In this document: positions 16,399 through 26,125 of the stretch, piece after piece
How the letters are laid out: the number at the start of each line of letters is the position of its first letter
Position numbering within the stretch: position 1 is the first letter of the stretch
DNA from: Parcubacteria group bacterium GW2011_GWA2_40_14
GTDB taxonomy: Bacteria > Patescibacteriota > Minisyncoccia > Phycocordibacterales > DATDWN01
NCBI GenBank assembly: GCA_000996025.1
Contig: LBYF01000014.1
Span: 1 to 33,267 of the forward strand
Length of the DNA: 33,267 nt
Reading direction: 5' to 3'
Made by a program: the position numbers and the translations under genes
Notes under the pieces: model-generated
Told to the model about the DNA's origin: nothing
Database searches by the model: none
What the model saw: only the letters and a program-made list of their open reading frames with translations

Positions 16399-16858
16399 AC
16401 CCTTTCACTCGTAGTTTTGTCTGCCTATTCTTATCCACTTTTGGCAAGCGTATGATGAGAAGACCGTGTTTTTCTACGGCTTCGGCTTCATCTACTTGAA
16501 TTTCTGTAGGGAGCATAATGGTCCGGGAAAATGACCCCCAGTATAGCTCGCGATGAAAATAGTCGTCATCTTTTACAAAGCGTTCTGTCTCGCGTTTGCC
16601 TTTTATGGTAACCATATCGCGAGTTATAGCGATATCCAAATCCTCCGGTTTTACTCCGGCCACCATGCTTTTTATGACTATTTCTCCAGACGTTTGATAA
16701 ACATCTATAGTCAATTGTCCTTCCTCGCCATCTTCATCAAACCAGGCCTCGCCATTTGCCGGTTTGTCGGATAGGCGGTTTTCTGTTTCTTCCACAAGTT
16801 CATCATCCATTTTTATGGTACCTGTCAGTTTTTCAAAAAATGAGCGATTATCTTTCAT
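16397..16858 (-). CDS. Hsp20/alpha-crystallin small heat-shock protein
   Basis: ACD features: VDVYQTSGEIVIKSMVAGVKPEDLDIAITRDMVTIKGKRE...GSFSRTIMLPTEIQVDEAEAVEKHGLLIIRLPK. Confidence 0.92.
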   Translation of the reverse strand: MKDNRSFFEKLTGTIKMDDELVEETENRLSDKPANGEAWFDEDGEEGQLTIDVYQTSGEIVIKSMVAGVKPEDLDIAITRDMVTIKGKRETERFVKDDDYFHRELYWGSFSRTIMLPTEIQVDEAEAVEKHGLLIIRLPKVDKNRQTKLRVKG

Positions 16859-16920
16859 GATTATATTTTATATCTAATTACAAAAAGATTCAAATACTTT
16901 TTCAGCTACTATATTATTGT

Positions 16921-17488
16921 CTAATTTTTAACTCCCACTTTTTTTATTTTTTCAAAAAACAATAAAAGTAGAATAATGCCAAACCAAACTCCGCCAAATA
17001 TTAAAAAAATATTTGTTTGACTTTCACTAATTATAAATAAATTAAAGACAGTATGCAAGATGATGGCTATTATAATACCACAGCTAGTGTATATTTTTCT
17101 CCAAACAGAGCTTTTGTAGAAAGATAAGCCCATAAATATGCCGATAGTGGCAGAAGCAATAATGTGAAGAAGACTGGCTCCGAGGAAGCGCAGATTACCG
17201 TGGATTAGGGTGTCCAAGAGGTTTCCTTCAGCAATAGAAGGAATAAGAAAGAGGGTGTTTTCAAATGTCACAAAACCCAGAGCCGATATGATGAGATAGA
17301 TAAATTAGTTGCTCTAACGGCAAGACAAAAAGAACAGCTAGCATTCCACCGAGAAAAGAAAGAGTAATCATTTTTAGCGGTTCGGGGTGTATATCCTCTT
17401 TAAGCCAAAACCAAAGCCAAAAGAGGGCTGGCACAAGGCCTAAAAGAAAGGCCAGGATGAAAGGGTATTGTTGAATAAAATTTAACAT
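16921..17488 (-). pseudogene. PrsW-family intramembrane protease, frameshifted with internal loss
   Basis: Frame 1 (17261-17488): WFWLKEDIHPEPLKMI. Frame 2 (16921-17271, upstream extension reads ISALGFVTFENTLFLIPS...RFLGASLLHIIASATIGIFMG). The EExxK segment expected between them is missing. Confidence 0.65.
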
Positions 17489-17498
17489 AAAGTTATTT

Positions 17499-19646
17499 TT
17501 ATTTTGGCCACTTTGTTACCATGAGAAGGTTTTTCTTGCCACCATCCTCCAGATGTGACCAGATTTCCTCTGTGATAAATGGCATGAATGGATGAAGAAG
17601 TTTGAGTGAGGTTTCTAAAATGTAATTTAATGTGTGTTGTGCCGATGCTACAACATGTCTATCCTGACTTTGGAGTTTCTCTTTTGACTCCTCTATTATT
17701 TTATCAGCAAAAGTATGCCAAACATAGTGATAGAGTTTTTCTCCAGCGAGGTAGAAACGATACTGGTCCATATCGACAGTTATATCTTTTATTAGAGCTT
17801 GCAGTTCAGCAATATTATTTGCATCACTTTCAGCTATTATTTCCGGTTTTGTTCTATCCCAGTTCTCCGTACTTGTCAAAACATACCGAGTAATATTCCA
17901 AATTTTATTTGCAAAAAGTTTGCAGGCTTTTATTTTATCCTCTGAAAGGGAAAGGGAAGTGCCAGGAGTGTTACCTACAACAAGTCCCATTCTAAATGCA
18001 TCAGTACCATATTTTTCCGTTAGTATCATCGGGTCTATGACATTTCCCTTACTCTTGCTCATTTTCAGTCCTTTAGCATCAAGAACCAATCCATGCAGAT
18101 AAACTGTTTTAAATGGCACTTTTCCCGTAATATATAACCCAAGCATAATCATACGCGCAACCCAAAAAAATATGATCTCTCCGGCAGTTTCCATAACATC
18201 AGTCGGATAAAAAGTCTCGTAGTCTTTAGAGCTTGGAAATCCTAGAGTAGCGAACGGCCATTGTCCTGATGAAAACCATGTATCAAATGTGTCAGTATCT
18301 TTTTGCATTTCATTACCACATTTGTTGCATGTTGATATCTCATTTTCAAGATCAACCACTCCGCCGCCACATTGATTGCAGATTTTCGCTGGTATAGGAA
18401 TACCCCAGACTATTTGTCTAGAGATGTTCCAATCCGTTATGTTTTCTAGCCAGTGTATAGTTATTTTTTTATAGTGTTCTGGAATGTATTTTATCTCATC
18501 ATTGTTTATTTTTTCCAATGCTTTTAGAGCAAGTGGTTTCATTTTTATAAACCATTGATTTTTTATTTGAGGTTCTATAATTGTTCCACATCTGTAACAG
18601 GTTTTAACAACGTGTTTATAGTTTTCATCAATCTTCTCCACCAATCCTTTCTTTTGCATTTTTTCGACTATCAATGCTCTGGCCTTTTTTATATGCTGAC
18701 CAGCAAATTCTCCAGCGATAGGTAAAAGTTTTCCATTTTCGTCTATAATTTGTTCTTTATCTAAATTATGACGTAGAGCAATACCAAAATCTGTGGCATC
18801 ATGCCAAGGCGTTATTGTCATAACTCCTGTACCAAACTCCATGTCAACAGTATCGTCTTTTATTATTGTTGCCTCGATTGGTCCGTTTATCCATTCTAGT
18901 TTTATCTTCTGACCATCTTTATATTCAGAGTACCTCTTGTCTTTTGGATGCATTGTTACATACTTGTCACCAAATTTTGTTTCCGGTCTTGAGGTTGATA
19001 TTGTAAAGGGTCCGTATTTCAAATAATAGTACGGTTCTACTCTTTCTTCGTCTTTTATTTCAAGATCGGAAAAAGATGTTTGATGTTTTGAGCACCAACT
19101 AACAATTTTCTTTCCCCTATATACAATATTGTCATCTGAAAGTTTTTTGAATGTTGTATAGACGGTTTGCACAATATCTGGATCAAGAGTGAACTTTTCT
19201 CGAGACCAGTCGCATGAAGCGCCCATCTTTTTTATTTGAGATTTTATATTAGTCGAACTGTTCAAAGTAAACTCTAGAATTTCTTCGTATAGTTTTTTTG
19301 GTTCAATATCAAATCTTGTTCGACCTTCTTTTTCCAACTTTTTCTCGTACACTACTTGTGTTTCAAATCCCGCATGATCTAGACCCGGAAGCCATAGTGT
19401 TTTAAATCCTTGCATTCGTTTATATCGAATCATAATATCTTCAATAGTCAAGACTAAACCATGTCCAGCATGCAGAGAACCATTTGCATTTGTCGGCGGC
19501 ATTATTATTGTGAATGCCTCGGATTTTGTTTCAGTATTTTGTTGCGGATTTTTATCCGGATTAAAAAACCCACTCTCTTCCCAGAGGTTGTAAATTCTTT
19601 TTTCAGTGGATTTTGGATTGTATGGGGATAAAAAAATACTCTTCAT
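17499..19646 (-). CDS. valS: Valyl-tRNA synthetase (short C-terminus)
   Basis: PPTNANGSLHAGHGL (HIGH), GLKMSKSKGNVIDP (KMSKS), WCSKHQTSFSDLEIKDEERVEPYYYLKYG editing-domain region, CNQCGGG...CNKCGNE zinc knuckle. Confidence 0.95.
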   Translation of the reverse strand: MKSIFLSPYNPKSTEKRIYNLWEESGFFNPDKNPQQNTETKSEAFTIIMPPTNANGSLHAGHGLVLTIEDIMIRYKRMQGFKTLWLPGLDHAGFETQVVYEKKLEKEGRTRFDIEPKKLYEEILEFTLNSSTNIKSQIKKMGASCDWSREKFTLDPDIVQTVYTTFKKLSDDNIVYRGKKIVSWCSKHQTSFSDLEIKDEERVEPYYYLKYGPFTISTSRPETKFGDKYVTMHPKDKRYSEYKDGQKIKLEWINGPIEATIIKDDTVDMEFGTGVMTITPWHDATDFGIALRHNLDKEQIIDENGKLLPIAGEFAGQHIKKARALIVEKMQKKGLVEKIDENYKHVVKTCYRCGTIIEPQIKNQWFIKMKPLALKALEKINNDEIKYIPEHYKKITIHWLENITDWNISRQIVWGIPIPAKICNQCGGGVVDLENEISTCNKCGNEMQKDTDTFDTWFSSGQWPFATLGFPSSKDYETFYPTDVMETAGEIIFFWVARMIMLGLYITGKVPFKTVYLHGLVLDAKGLKMSKSKGNVIDPMILTEKYGTDAFRMGLVVGNTPGTSLSLSEDKIKACKLFANKIWNITRYVLTSTENWDRTKPEIIAESDANNIAELQALIKDITVDMDQYRFYLAGEKLYHYVWHTFADKIIEESKEKLQSQDRHVVASAQHTLNYILETSLKLLHPFMPFITEEIWSHLEDGGKKNLLMVTKWPK

Positions 19647-19725
19647 GTTGTTAATGTGGTCTTCATGCTACTTAGGATATCATGTAAACAGATTTAATTA
19701 TAGTTTATAGTTGAAGAAAGGTATA

Positions 19726-19822
19726 AAAGACATGTCCTTTACACCTATAAATATAATGTCCTTTATAAATATATCTTTTAAAAGACATATTTAGCAAGCT
19801 TAGAATGAATTCTAAAGGACAT
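19726..19822. promoter_or_regulatory. Cluster of AAAGRACAT motifs upstream of the surface-protein gene
   Basis: AAAGACATGTCCTTT (19726-19740), ATGTCCTTT (19756-19764), AAAGACAT (19781-19788), AAAGGACAT (19814-19822). Confidence 0.45.
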
Positions 19823-19890
19823 ACTTTATTGATTCTTAACAGAATTATAAAATATGGTTTAAAATAAGGGTTTTTATAATATTGATAGAC

Positions 19891-19919
19891 TTGACAGTAT
19901 TAAAAATAAAGAGTAATGT
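19891..19919 (+). promoter_or_regulatory. Sigma70-type promoter for the surface-protein gene
   Basis: TTGACA - 17 nt - TAATGT, ~37 nt before ATG 19956. Confidence 0.5.
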
Positions 19920-19955
19920 TTTTGATTAATAAGGATTTTCTGATTACCGATTTAC

Positions 19956-22900
19956 ATGAAACAGTTTATATACAAAGCAATATTTGGAAGATTTAGAGTC
20001 AGTAAGCTGATTCTTATTTCCGTTGCCTTTGTAACTGTTTTTACCTTTGCACACTCTGCTCATGCAGCACAGGAAGGATATGGTCAGTGGGGAACTGACA
20101 ATGCTTTTTCTTCTGGAAGCATTCAAAAGGTAGGAGAAGGTTATGCTTTGACTGCTATAGGATACGGTTCTGATGATTGGAAATGTATTGTTGGAATCAA
20201 AACAGCTCCAGTTAATTCTGACGGTTCTGTAGATTTTGCGGCCGCCGATACTTCTTGGCAAAACAGTAATTGTGCAAGTGGCACTCCCGGTAGTGATGCT
20301 TCCGATTATGCTAAATTGTTTGAACCTTCAAATGGCTATGTGGTAACAGGATGGAGTTGGGGCGCCGATACTTCAGGTGGTTATCCAGATACGGATAGCG
20401 AACCAGAGGACGAATGTTTTTATCAAGAGTATATGAACCTTTCCACCAAGCAAGTCTATGCTTGGGGAGAAGCAAGTACCGGTACATGCTCTGACCGTGT
20501 ATATGGACAGAGTGATTTGAAACAGGTGGCACGCGCAGGAGATGGCAGAGTAATCATTGGCATTTATTTTAATATTGATAACGATGGGCGATTGGATTTT
20601 CTTGCCATGACAACCAGAGAGGTTTCCTCTACCGCACCAGCTCCAGTTGCTTGTCCTGCCGGACAGGTGACAGTGGATGGAAATTGCCAAGGTGTGGACG
20701 GTTGGATTACAGTTGCACCAGGAAACTCTGGACTTATCGGTGGACCGACGCTTACTTGTAGCGTGCCATGCAGTCCTGATTTGCATTGGAGAATGATTGT
20801 TGGCACTGATGCCTATGTGGAAAGAAATGGAGTTTTATTTAATTCAGAAAATAATCTAGATATTTGGGATCAGTCAAATCTGGGAGTAGGCACTTATAAA
20901 TATGCTTTATTTATAAAAGATGATGCCGGTACTTCCTGGGAATATCGTTCAGTTACTGTGACTGTTATTTCTCCTCCAGCACCGGCTCCTGCACCTGAAC
21001 CTATTCCACCTCCAGCGCCAGTACCACCAACAAAGACAACTACAACTTGTAGTCTTACCGCAAGCGCAACAACTGTTACAACTGCTTCCGGAAACAACAC
21101 TGTTACATGGACAGCTACATCCAATCCATCAGGACTTCCATATTTTTGGAATGTCACTGGACCAATTAGCAAGGTAAATGTTCCAGGTGAAGGAACAGGA
21201 CTAACAAATGCCACATATACATATACATATGATACAGTCGGCACTTACGTCGCTTCATTTAATTTTCCAGGTGATAGCACCCGTCTTCCTTGTATAAGTA
21301 ATCCAGTAACTTTAACTGTCACAGCTCCTGTTACACCACCTGCACCAGTACCACCAGTACCACCTACTGCACCAGTACCACCTACCGCTCTTAACACTAC
21401 TTGTTCACTCACAGCTAGCGCAACTGCTATTACGAGAGGTGGAACTGTAACATGGACAGCATCATCAACCCCAAGTGGATTGCCATATTTCTGGTATGTA
21501 ACTGGAACAGAAACTAAGATGCATATTGCTGGTGAAGGAACAGGACTAACAAATGCTACATATACATATACATATAACACCAGTGGTTCATACAAGGTTT
21601 ACTTTGTAGTGGAGAATGCCAGTGGGATTTTCCTCTGCGCCAGTACCCCATTGTTCTTAACTGTTACAGATCCAGTTATACCTCCAGCACCAGTACCTCC
21701 AGTACCTCCAACAGACCAGCCACCAACTATCACAGTTCTTCCTCCAAATCCAGCAACTATAGTACAAGGAGGTACATATGTAGATGCCGGTGCTACAGCT
21801 TCTGACCCAGAAGATGGCAATATAACTTTTAAAATTGCCAGTACAACTACTGTAAATACAGCAGTGGTTGGAACATACAAGGTTACATACACAGTTTCCG
21901 ATTCTAAAGGACAATCTGCATCTGCATCAAGGACAGTCAATGTTACACCTCCAGTAGGTGGAGGTGGCGCTGTACCAACAGGTAAGATTACATTTTGTAT
22001 TATCCTTACTGATATAAATAATGTTATTGCTACTACTTCTAGTGGCTTGCCAGGTGGAGCGTTCTCATTAAACCTTTCTACAGCCACTAGTTCAGGTCTA
22101 ATTCAATCACCAGCTTGGACTACAACAACCTTTTCTCCAAACAGAAAAATAATTGTAAATAGCGGTTTAGATGCAGACTGTATTACATATAGCAATTTGC
22201 CTTTTGGTAGCTATTATTATTCACCAGTTTCTGTAACTGGAGCGCTCTGGCAACCAGCTAAATACAATGATCAAGATACTCAATCAGTAAACAATGTATC
22301 TGATTTCTTCTTGTACAGTCCAGAACTTTTTAATGCTACAACCACAGACGATGCAAGTCGCAATTTAAATTCAGATGGACAGATTGTTTTGAATTCCTCT
22401 AACACAGACCGTACCTTAGTTATCTTTGAAAAAGATCAATCTGGCTCATCATGTCCAGCCCCTCAAATCACATCACTTTTGTCTGCTACAGGAGTAGTCG
22501 GTCAAGCATTTACATATACAGTAACAGCATCATCTACCACAGCCACAACATTTTCTGTCGGAACACTTCCAGCAGGTTTGTCATTTTCTACAACAACCAA
22601 CACAATAAGCGGAACCCCTACAGTTTCAGGGACATATAATATTCAACTTATCGCAGCAAACCAGTGTACCGGAGGGCTTGACCTAAAAACTCTTGTTCTT
22701 ACAGTAACTCCTATAATAAGTGGTGGACCAAGCTCAAACATTTCTGTCTTAAAGACATCAAACCGAACCACAGTTGGTACAGGTGAATCAATAGTCTATA
22801 CAATTACCGTCGCAAACAACGGACCAAGTAATGCAACCGGAGTTATAGTTAATGACACAATTCCGAATTCACTGAATTTTGTCTCTTACACTTCTACACT

Positions 22901-24179
22901 CGGCACCTATAGTACAACGACTGGCATATGGACCATAGGCAATTTAAATAATGCCTCCACCACAATCCTAGCCATTACGGTGTCCGTAAAGGACGGTTTT
23001 CAAGGACAAAATATAACCAACACTGCAGTAGGAAGTGCAACGCAAAATGATCCAACTCCCACGGACAATACTTCTAGTGTTATTGTAGCCGTCAATCCAG
23101 TACCTTCAACTGGTGGCTGTACATCAAATTGTGGTGGCGGAGGAGGTGGAGGTGGAGGAGGTGGAGGGGGCGGTGGTGGTGGCGGCGGTCCAATTTGGCC
23201 CAATAACCTGACTATATTCAATGAGCAGGTTGTAGAGACTGTCCCTAATATCGCTATGGTCACATGGAATACAAACATGTTAGCTACACGACGGGTTGTA
23301 TGGGACACTGTTTCTCATAATGTCCTTGATACCTCTCCAAACTATGGCTATAGGACATCTTCAGTGCTTGTCTCTAATCCACTCCTTACAGCCCACGGTA
23401 TTGTTATAGGACTTGATCCAAACGTAAAGACATACTATTTCAGAGAAATATCCACAGAATTCTCTACTGGTGTTACTCGTATAGTAGTAGGTAAAGAAGT
23501 TGTTCTAGTCCGTGGAGTAATACCAACCGCTACAACTACTTCCTGTTTCTACTTGTATGATTATTTACGAGCAGATTTTAATAACAATCCAGTTGAAGTC
23601 AAAAAACTTCAAGTATTCCTGCGAGACCTTGAAGGATTTACAAACTTACAAATTACTGGGGTATATGACCCTGCCACTATCACTGCTGTTAACACTTTCC
23701 AAATGCGATATGAAAGAGATATTCTGACTCCATGGGGCCACGATGCGCCAACTGGATATACATATATTTTGACCAAGAAAAAGGTAAATGAAATATATTG
23801 CAAGATGGCTTTCCCTGTCACACCTCTACAACAACTAGAAATAGACACTTTCCGCAACTTCCTTCTTGGTTTAAAGAACGCTGGAGTAAATGTTCCAGTT
23901 GTAAATCCAAATGTGAATCTTTTTGGAACGACCACAATCCCTGTCCTTGATAACACTATAATCGGTCAAGCCACAACTACCAGCCCTATAATTTCAAGTA
24001 TCCTCTCTCGACTTACGGCTAATGTCAGGTCAGCTATGAACTGGTCTTACACTCATTTCTGCACATGGTTCAATCTACTTCTTATTCTTATAATCATTAT
24101 TCTTTCTTATCTATTATATAGAGAGAGGCTAAATAGCAAAAAATTGGAAGATATTAACAAAGAGTTATCTCTAAAATAA
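19956..24179 (+). CDS. Large secreted, membrane-anchored surface protein (Ig-like/PKD-like, HYR/DUF5011-like, He_PIG-like, DUF11, poly-Gly, peptidoglycan-binding-like)
   Basis: Signal segment ending AHSAHAAQ; Pro-rich PAPAPEPIPPPAPVPP linkers; two near-identical CSLTASATxxT...GEGTGLTNATYTYTY modules; VLKTSNRTTVGTGESIVYTITVANNGPS (DUF11); 19 Gly; VEVKKLQVFLRDLEG...VYDPATITAVNTFQ; C-terminal TM. Confidence 0.85.
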   Translation: MKQFIYKAIFGRFRVSKLILISVAFVTVFTFAHSAHAAQEGYGQWGTDNAFSSGSIQKVGEGYALTAIGYGSDDWKCIVGIKTAPVNSDGSVDFAAADTSWQNSNCASGTPGSDASDYAKLFEPSNGYVVTGWSWGADTSGGYPDTDSEPEDECFYQEYMNLSTKQVYAWGEASTGTCSDRVYGQSDLKQVARAGDGRVIIGIYFNIDNDGRLDFLAMTTREVSSTAPAPVACPAGQVTVDGNCQGVDGWITVAPGNSGLIGGPTLTCSVPCSPDLHWRMIVGTDAYVERNGVLFNSENNLDIWDQSNLGVGTYKYALFIKDDAGTSWEYRSVTVTVISPPAPAPAPEPIPPPAPVPPTKTTTTCSLTASATTVTTASGNNTVTWTATSNPSGLPYFWNVTGPISKVNVPGEGTGLTNATYTYTYDTVGTYVASFNFPGDSTRLPCISNPVTLTVTAPVTPPAPVPPVPPTAPVPPTALNTTCSLTASATAITRGGTVTWTASSTPSGLPYFWYVTGTETKMHIAGEGTGLTNATYTYTYNTSGSYKVYFVVENASGIFLCASTPLFLTVTDPVIPPAPVPPVPPTDQPPTITVLPPNPATIVQGGTYVDAGATASDPEDGNITFKIASTTTVNTAVVGTYKVTYTVSDSKGQSASASRTVNVTPPVGGGGAVPTGKITFCIILTDINNVIATTSSGLPGGAFSLNLSTATSSGLIQSPAWTTTTFSPNRKIIVNSGLDADCITYSNLPFGSYYYSPVSVTGALWQPAKYNDQDTQSVNNVSDFFLYSPELFNATTTDDASRNLNSDGQIVLNSSNTDRTLVIFEKDQSGSSCPAPQITSLLSATGVVGQAFTYTVTASSTTATTFSVGTLPAGLSFSTTTNTISGTPTVSGTYNIQLIAANQCTGGLDLKTLVLTVTPIISGGPSSNISVLKTSNRTTVGTGESIVYTITVANNGPSNATGVIVNDTIPNSLNFVSYTSTLGTYSTTTGIWTIGNLNNASTTILAITVSVKDGFQGQNITNTAVGSATQNDPTPTDNTSSVIVAVNPVPSTGGCTSNCGGGGGGGGGGGGGGGGGGGPIWPNNLTIFNEQVVETVPNIAMVTWNTNMLATRRVVWDTVSHNVLDTSPNYGYRTSSVLVSNPLLTAHGIVIGLDPNVKTYYFREISTEFSTGVTRIVVGKEVVLVRGVIPTATTTSCFYLYDYLRADFNNNPVEVKKLQVFLRDLEGFTNLQITGVYDPATITAVNTFQMRYERDILTPWGHDAPTGYTYILTKKKVNEIYCKMAFPVTPLQQLEIDTFRNFLLGLKNAGVNVPVVNPNVNLFGTTTIPVLDNTIIGQATTTSPIISSILSRLTANVRSAMNWSYTHFCTWFNLLLILIIIILSYLLYRERLNSKKLEDINKELSLK

Positions 24180-24181
24180 AA

Positions 24182-24206
24182 AAAACTTCCTGATATGGAA
24201 GTTTTT
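24182..24206. terminator. Bidirectional terminator between the surface protein and tsaD
   Basis: AAAACTTCC-TGATAT-GGAAGTTTTTTTT. Confidence 0.7.
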
Positions 24207-24207
24207 T

Positions 24208-25419
24208 TTAAGACAATCTTAGATTACCGTTTGCTATTATGTTTTGAGGTTTACTTAGAAGTTCTGGATAAAGCAAAATATTAATATAAGAGGCGCAAGC
24301 AATCATTAGAGCATTATCTCCTGTCATGGAGTGTGTTGGAATTTTTACTTCAAGGTTTGTATATTCAGTTTCAAATTTTCCAAATACCTCCCGCAGTTTT
24401 TTGTTTGCAATGACTCCACCAGCAATAATTAAAGTTTTTGCATTGACGTCTTCAAGAGTTTTCTTTGTTTTGTAGACTAAAACATCTACAACGGCATCTT
24501 CAAATTCCCTTGCAATATCAGTTTTTTGTTCCAGTGTAGGTTCTTCTCGTCCAAAAGTCTCTCGTAAATAATACAAAACGGAAGTTTTTAATCCAGCAAA
24601 TGAGAAGTCAAAGTCATTAGAGTGAATCATTGGTCGCGGAAATTTAGCGGTATGCAGTAAGTTTTCTTCTCGTGCCCTTTGGGCAAGTTTAGATATTTCC
24701 GGTCCGCCAGGGTAGGGAAGTCCAAGCATCCGAGCAACTTTGTCAAAAGCTTCGCCTACGGCATCATCTCTTGTTTCACCCAGTATTTTGTATTCTCCCC
24801 AATTTTTTACCTCAACTAATTCCGTATGCCCTCCAGAAATTAAAAGGGCAATTGCCGGAAACTGTATTTTGTTTTGCTTTTTTGGAAATTGGTTATTGGG
24901 ATTTATGATTTTATCTGTTCTGTTTAGTAAAACAGAACAGATGTGTCCCTCCATATGATTTACAGGCACCACAGGAATACCCCACAATTTTCCGAGAGCA
25001 GTAGCAAAGGAAATTCCTACCCACAGAGCGGGTGCAAGTCCCGGCCCAGATGTGACAGAAATAACATCTATATCTGGCTTTTGGATATTTTCCAAAACAT
25101 TTTTCAGTCCCTCGTATAAGTTTTCTTCTCTAACTAGTATTGTTTTGATTTCTTTCCATTTTTTTACACTATACGATATATCGTATAGTGTATGCATGTC
25201 TGCTTCCACCAAAGTTTTTTTTAAAAGCGTTGGTAGTTTTTTTGCATGTTCACGCTTTGCTATCATCGGGAAAACCCCGCCGAACTCTTTGTGTATATCA
25301 ATCTGCGAAAAGAGAGCGTTCCCAAGCACACTAAAAATAGGATTTTCCAAACCTCCTGTCGCTTCCACAATGCTGACCGCTGTCTCATCGCAAGATGTTT
25401 CTATACTTAAAATCCTCAT
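24208..25419 (-). CDS. tsaD: tRNA N6-adenosine threonylcarbamoyltransferase TsaD
   Basis: MRILSIETSCDETAVSIVE, VTSGPGLAPALWVG, PVNHMEGHI, LISGGHTELV, DFSFAGLKTSVLY, AGGVIANKKLR. Confidence 0.95.
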   Translation of the reverse strand: MRILSIETSCDETAVSIVEATGGLENPIFSVLGNALFSQIDIHKEFGGVFPMIAKREHAKKLPTLLKKTLVEADMHTLYDISYSVKKWKEIKTILVREENLYEGLKNVLENIQKPDIDVISVTSGPGLAPALWVGISFATALGKLWGIPVVPVNHMEGHICSVLLNRTDKIINPNNQFPKKQNKIQFPAIALLISGGHTELVEVKNWGEYKILGETRDDAVGEAFDKVARMLGLPYPGGPEISKLAQRAREENLLHTAKFPRPMIHSNDFDFSFAGLKTSVLYYLRETFGREEPTLEQKTDIAREFEDAVVDVLVYKTKKTLEDVNAKTLIIAGGVIANKKLREVFGKFETEYTNLEVKIPTHSMTGDNALMIACASYINILLYPELLSKPQNIIANGNLRLS

Positions 25420-25468
25420 GCTTCCACATTAACAAAAATAATCACAATTCACCACCTTCCTATTTTTG

Positions 25469-25516
25469 TTCACATACACCTAACTGATGCTACAGCATCA
25501 GTTAGGTGTATGTGAA
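25469..25516. repeat. 48-bp near-perfect palindrome (23-bp arms)
   Basis: TTCACATACACCTAACTGATGCT-AC-AGCATCAGTTAGGTGTATGTGAA. Confidence 0.85.
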
Positions 25517-25527
25517 TTTTATAATTT

Positions 25528-25553
25528 ATCTCTTACGATACATCGTAAGAGAT
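25528..25553. repeat. 26-bp palindrome (12-bp arms)
   Basis: ATCTCTTACGAT-AC-ATCGTAAGAGAT. Confidence 0.85.
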
Positions 25554-25558
25554 GCACT

Positions 25559-26113
25559 TTATATAACATATACAATGAGCCATTTTCCTCTTCCATTAGA
25601 ATTATCTGGTAATGATATTATTTCTCTCGGTCTGCGGTTTTTATCCTCAAAATCACATGATAGAACTCTAGTACCAGGTCTACATTTTTTCTCCAAAATA
25701 GGCATAAGTTTTTCCACTGCTCGTGGATATAAATAAACAAATACATGTGTGGCATTTGAAACATTGGTTGTAAAAATATTTTCTCGGCGTATTTCGATGT
25801 TCTTGTTGTTTCTTGTATGAAATTTGGCCAGGAGATAGGGGACAAAGGCCATTTCAACCCCAACTGCTTTCAGTCTCGGATATTTTTTTGTAGCTTCTCT
25901 AAGTACGCGAGCGTCTCCACAACCGAGGTCGTACAGAATACTGTCGTTATCCAGTTTTAGATTTTCAATAATTTTTTGACAAATACTCTCCGGTATAGGT
26001 ACGAAAGGGGCATCTGTGGTAAAAATAGAAATGATTTGGGCAATATAAAAAAGTGCTATTACAAAAGTGACAAATAGACAAACTAACAAGACAAAAAAAT
26101 AAATAAAAGGCAT
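25559..26113 (-). CDS. Class I SAM-dependent methyltransferase, membrane-anchored
   Basis: N-terminal TM; ILYDLGCGDARVLREATKKYPRLKAVGVEMAFVPYLLA. Confidence 0.8.
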   Translation of the reverse strand: MPFIYFFVLLVCLFVTFVIALFYIAQIISIFTTDAPFVPIPESICQKIIENLKLDNDSILYDLGCGDARVLREATKKYPRLKAVGVEMAFVPYLLAKFHTRNNKNIEIRRENIFTTNVSNATHVFVYLYPRAVEKLMPILEKKCRPGTRVLSCDFEDKNRRPREIISLPDNSNGRGKWLIVYVI

Positions 26114-26125
26114 ATATCTCCGGCT

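Noticed and set aside
16428-16440. Additional DnaA box TTATCCACT in hsp20
   Set aside because: Single mismatch-bearing site inside coding sequence; insufficient to argue for an origin region.
20894-23308. Minus-strand ORFs opposite the surface protein, including a poly-Pro ORF (23000-23308)
   Set aside because: Composition artefacts of the Thr/Pro/Gly-rich coding strand; the poly-Pro is the complement of the poly-Gly tract.
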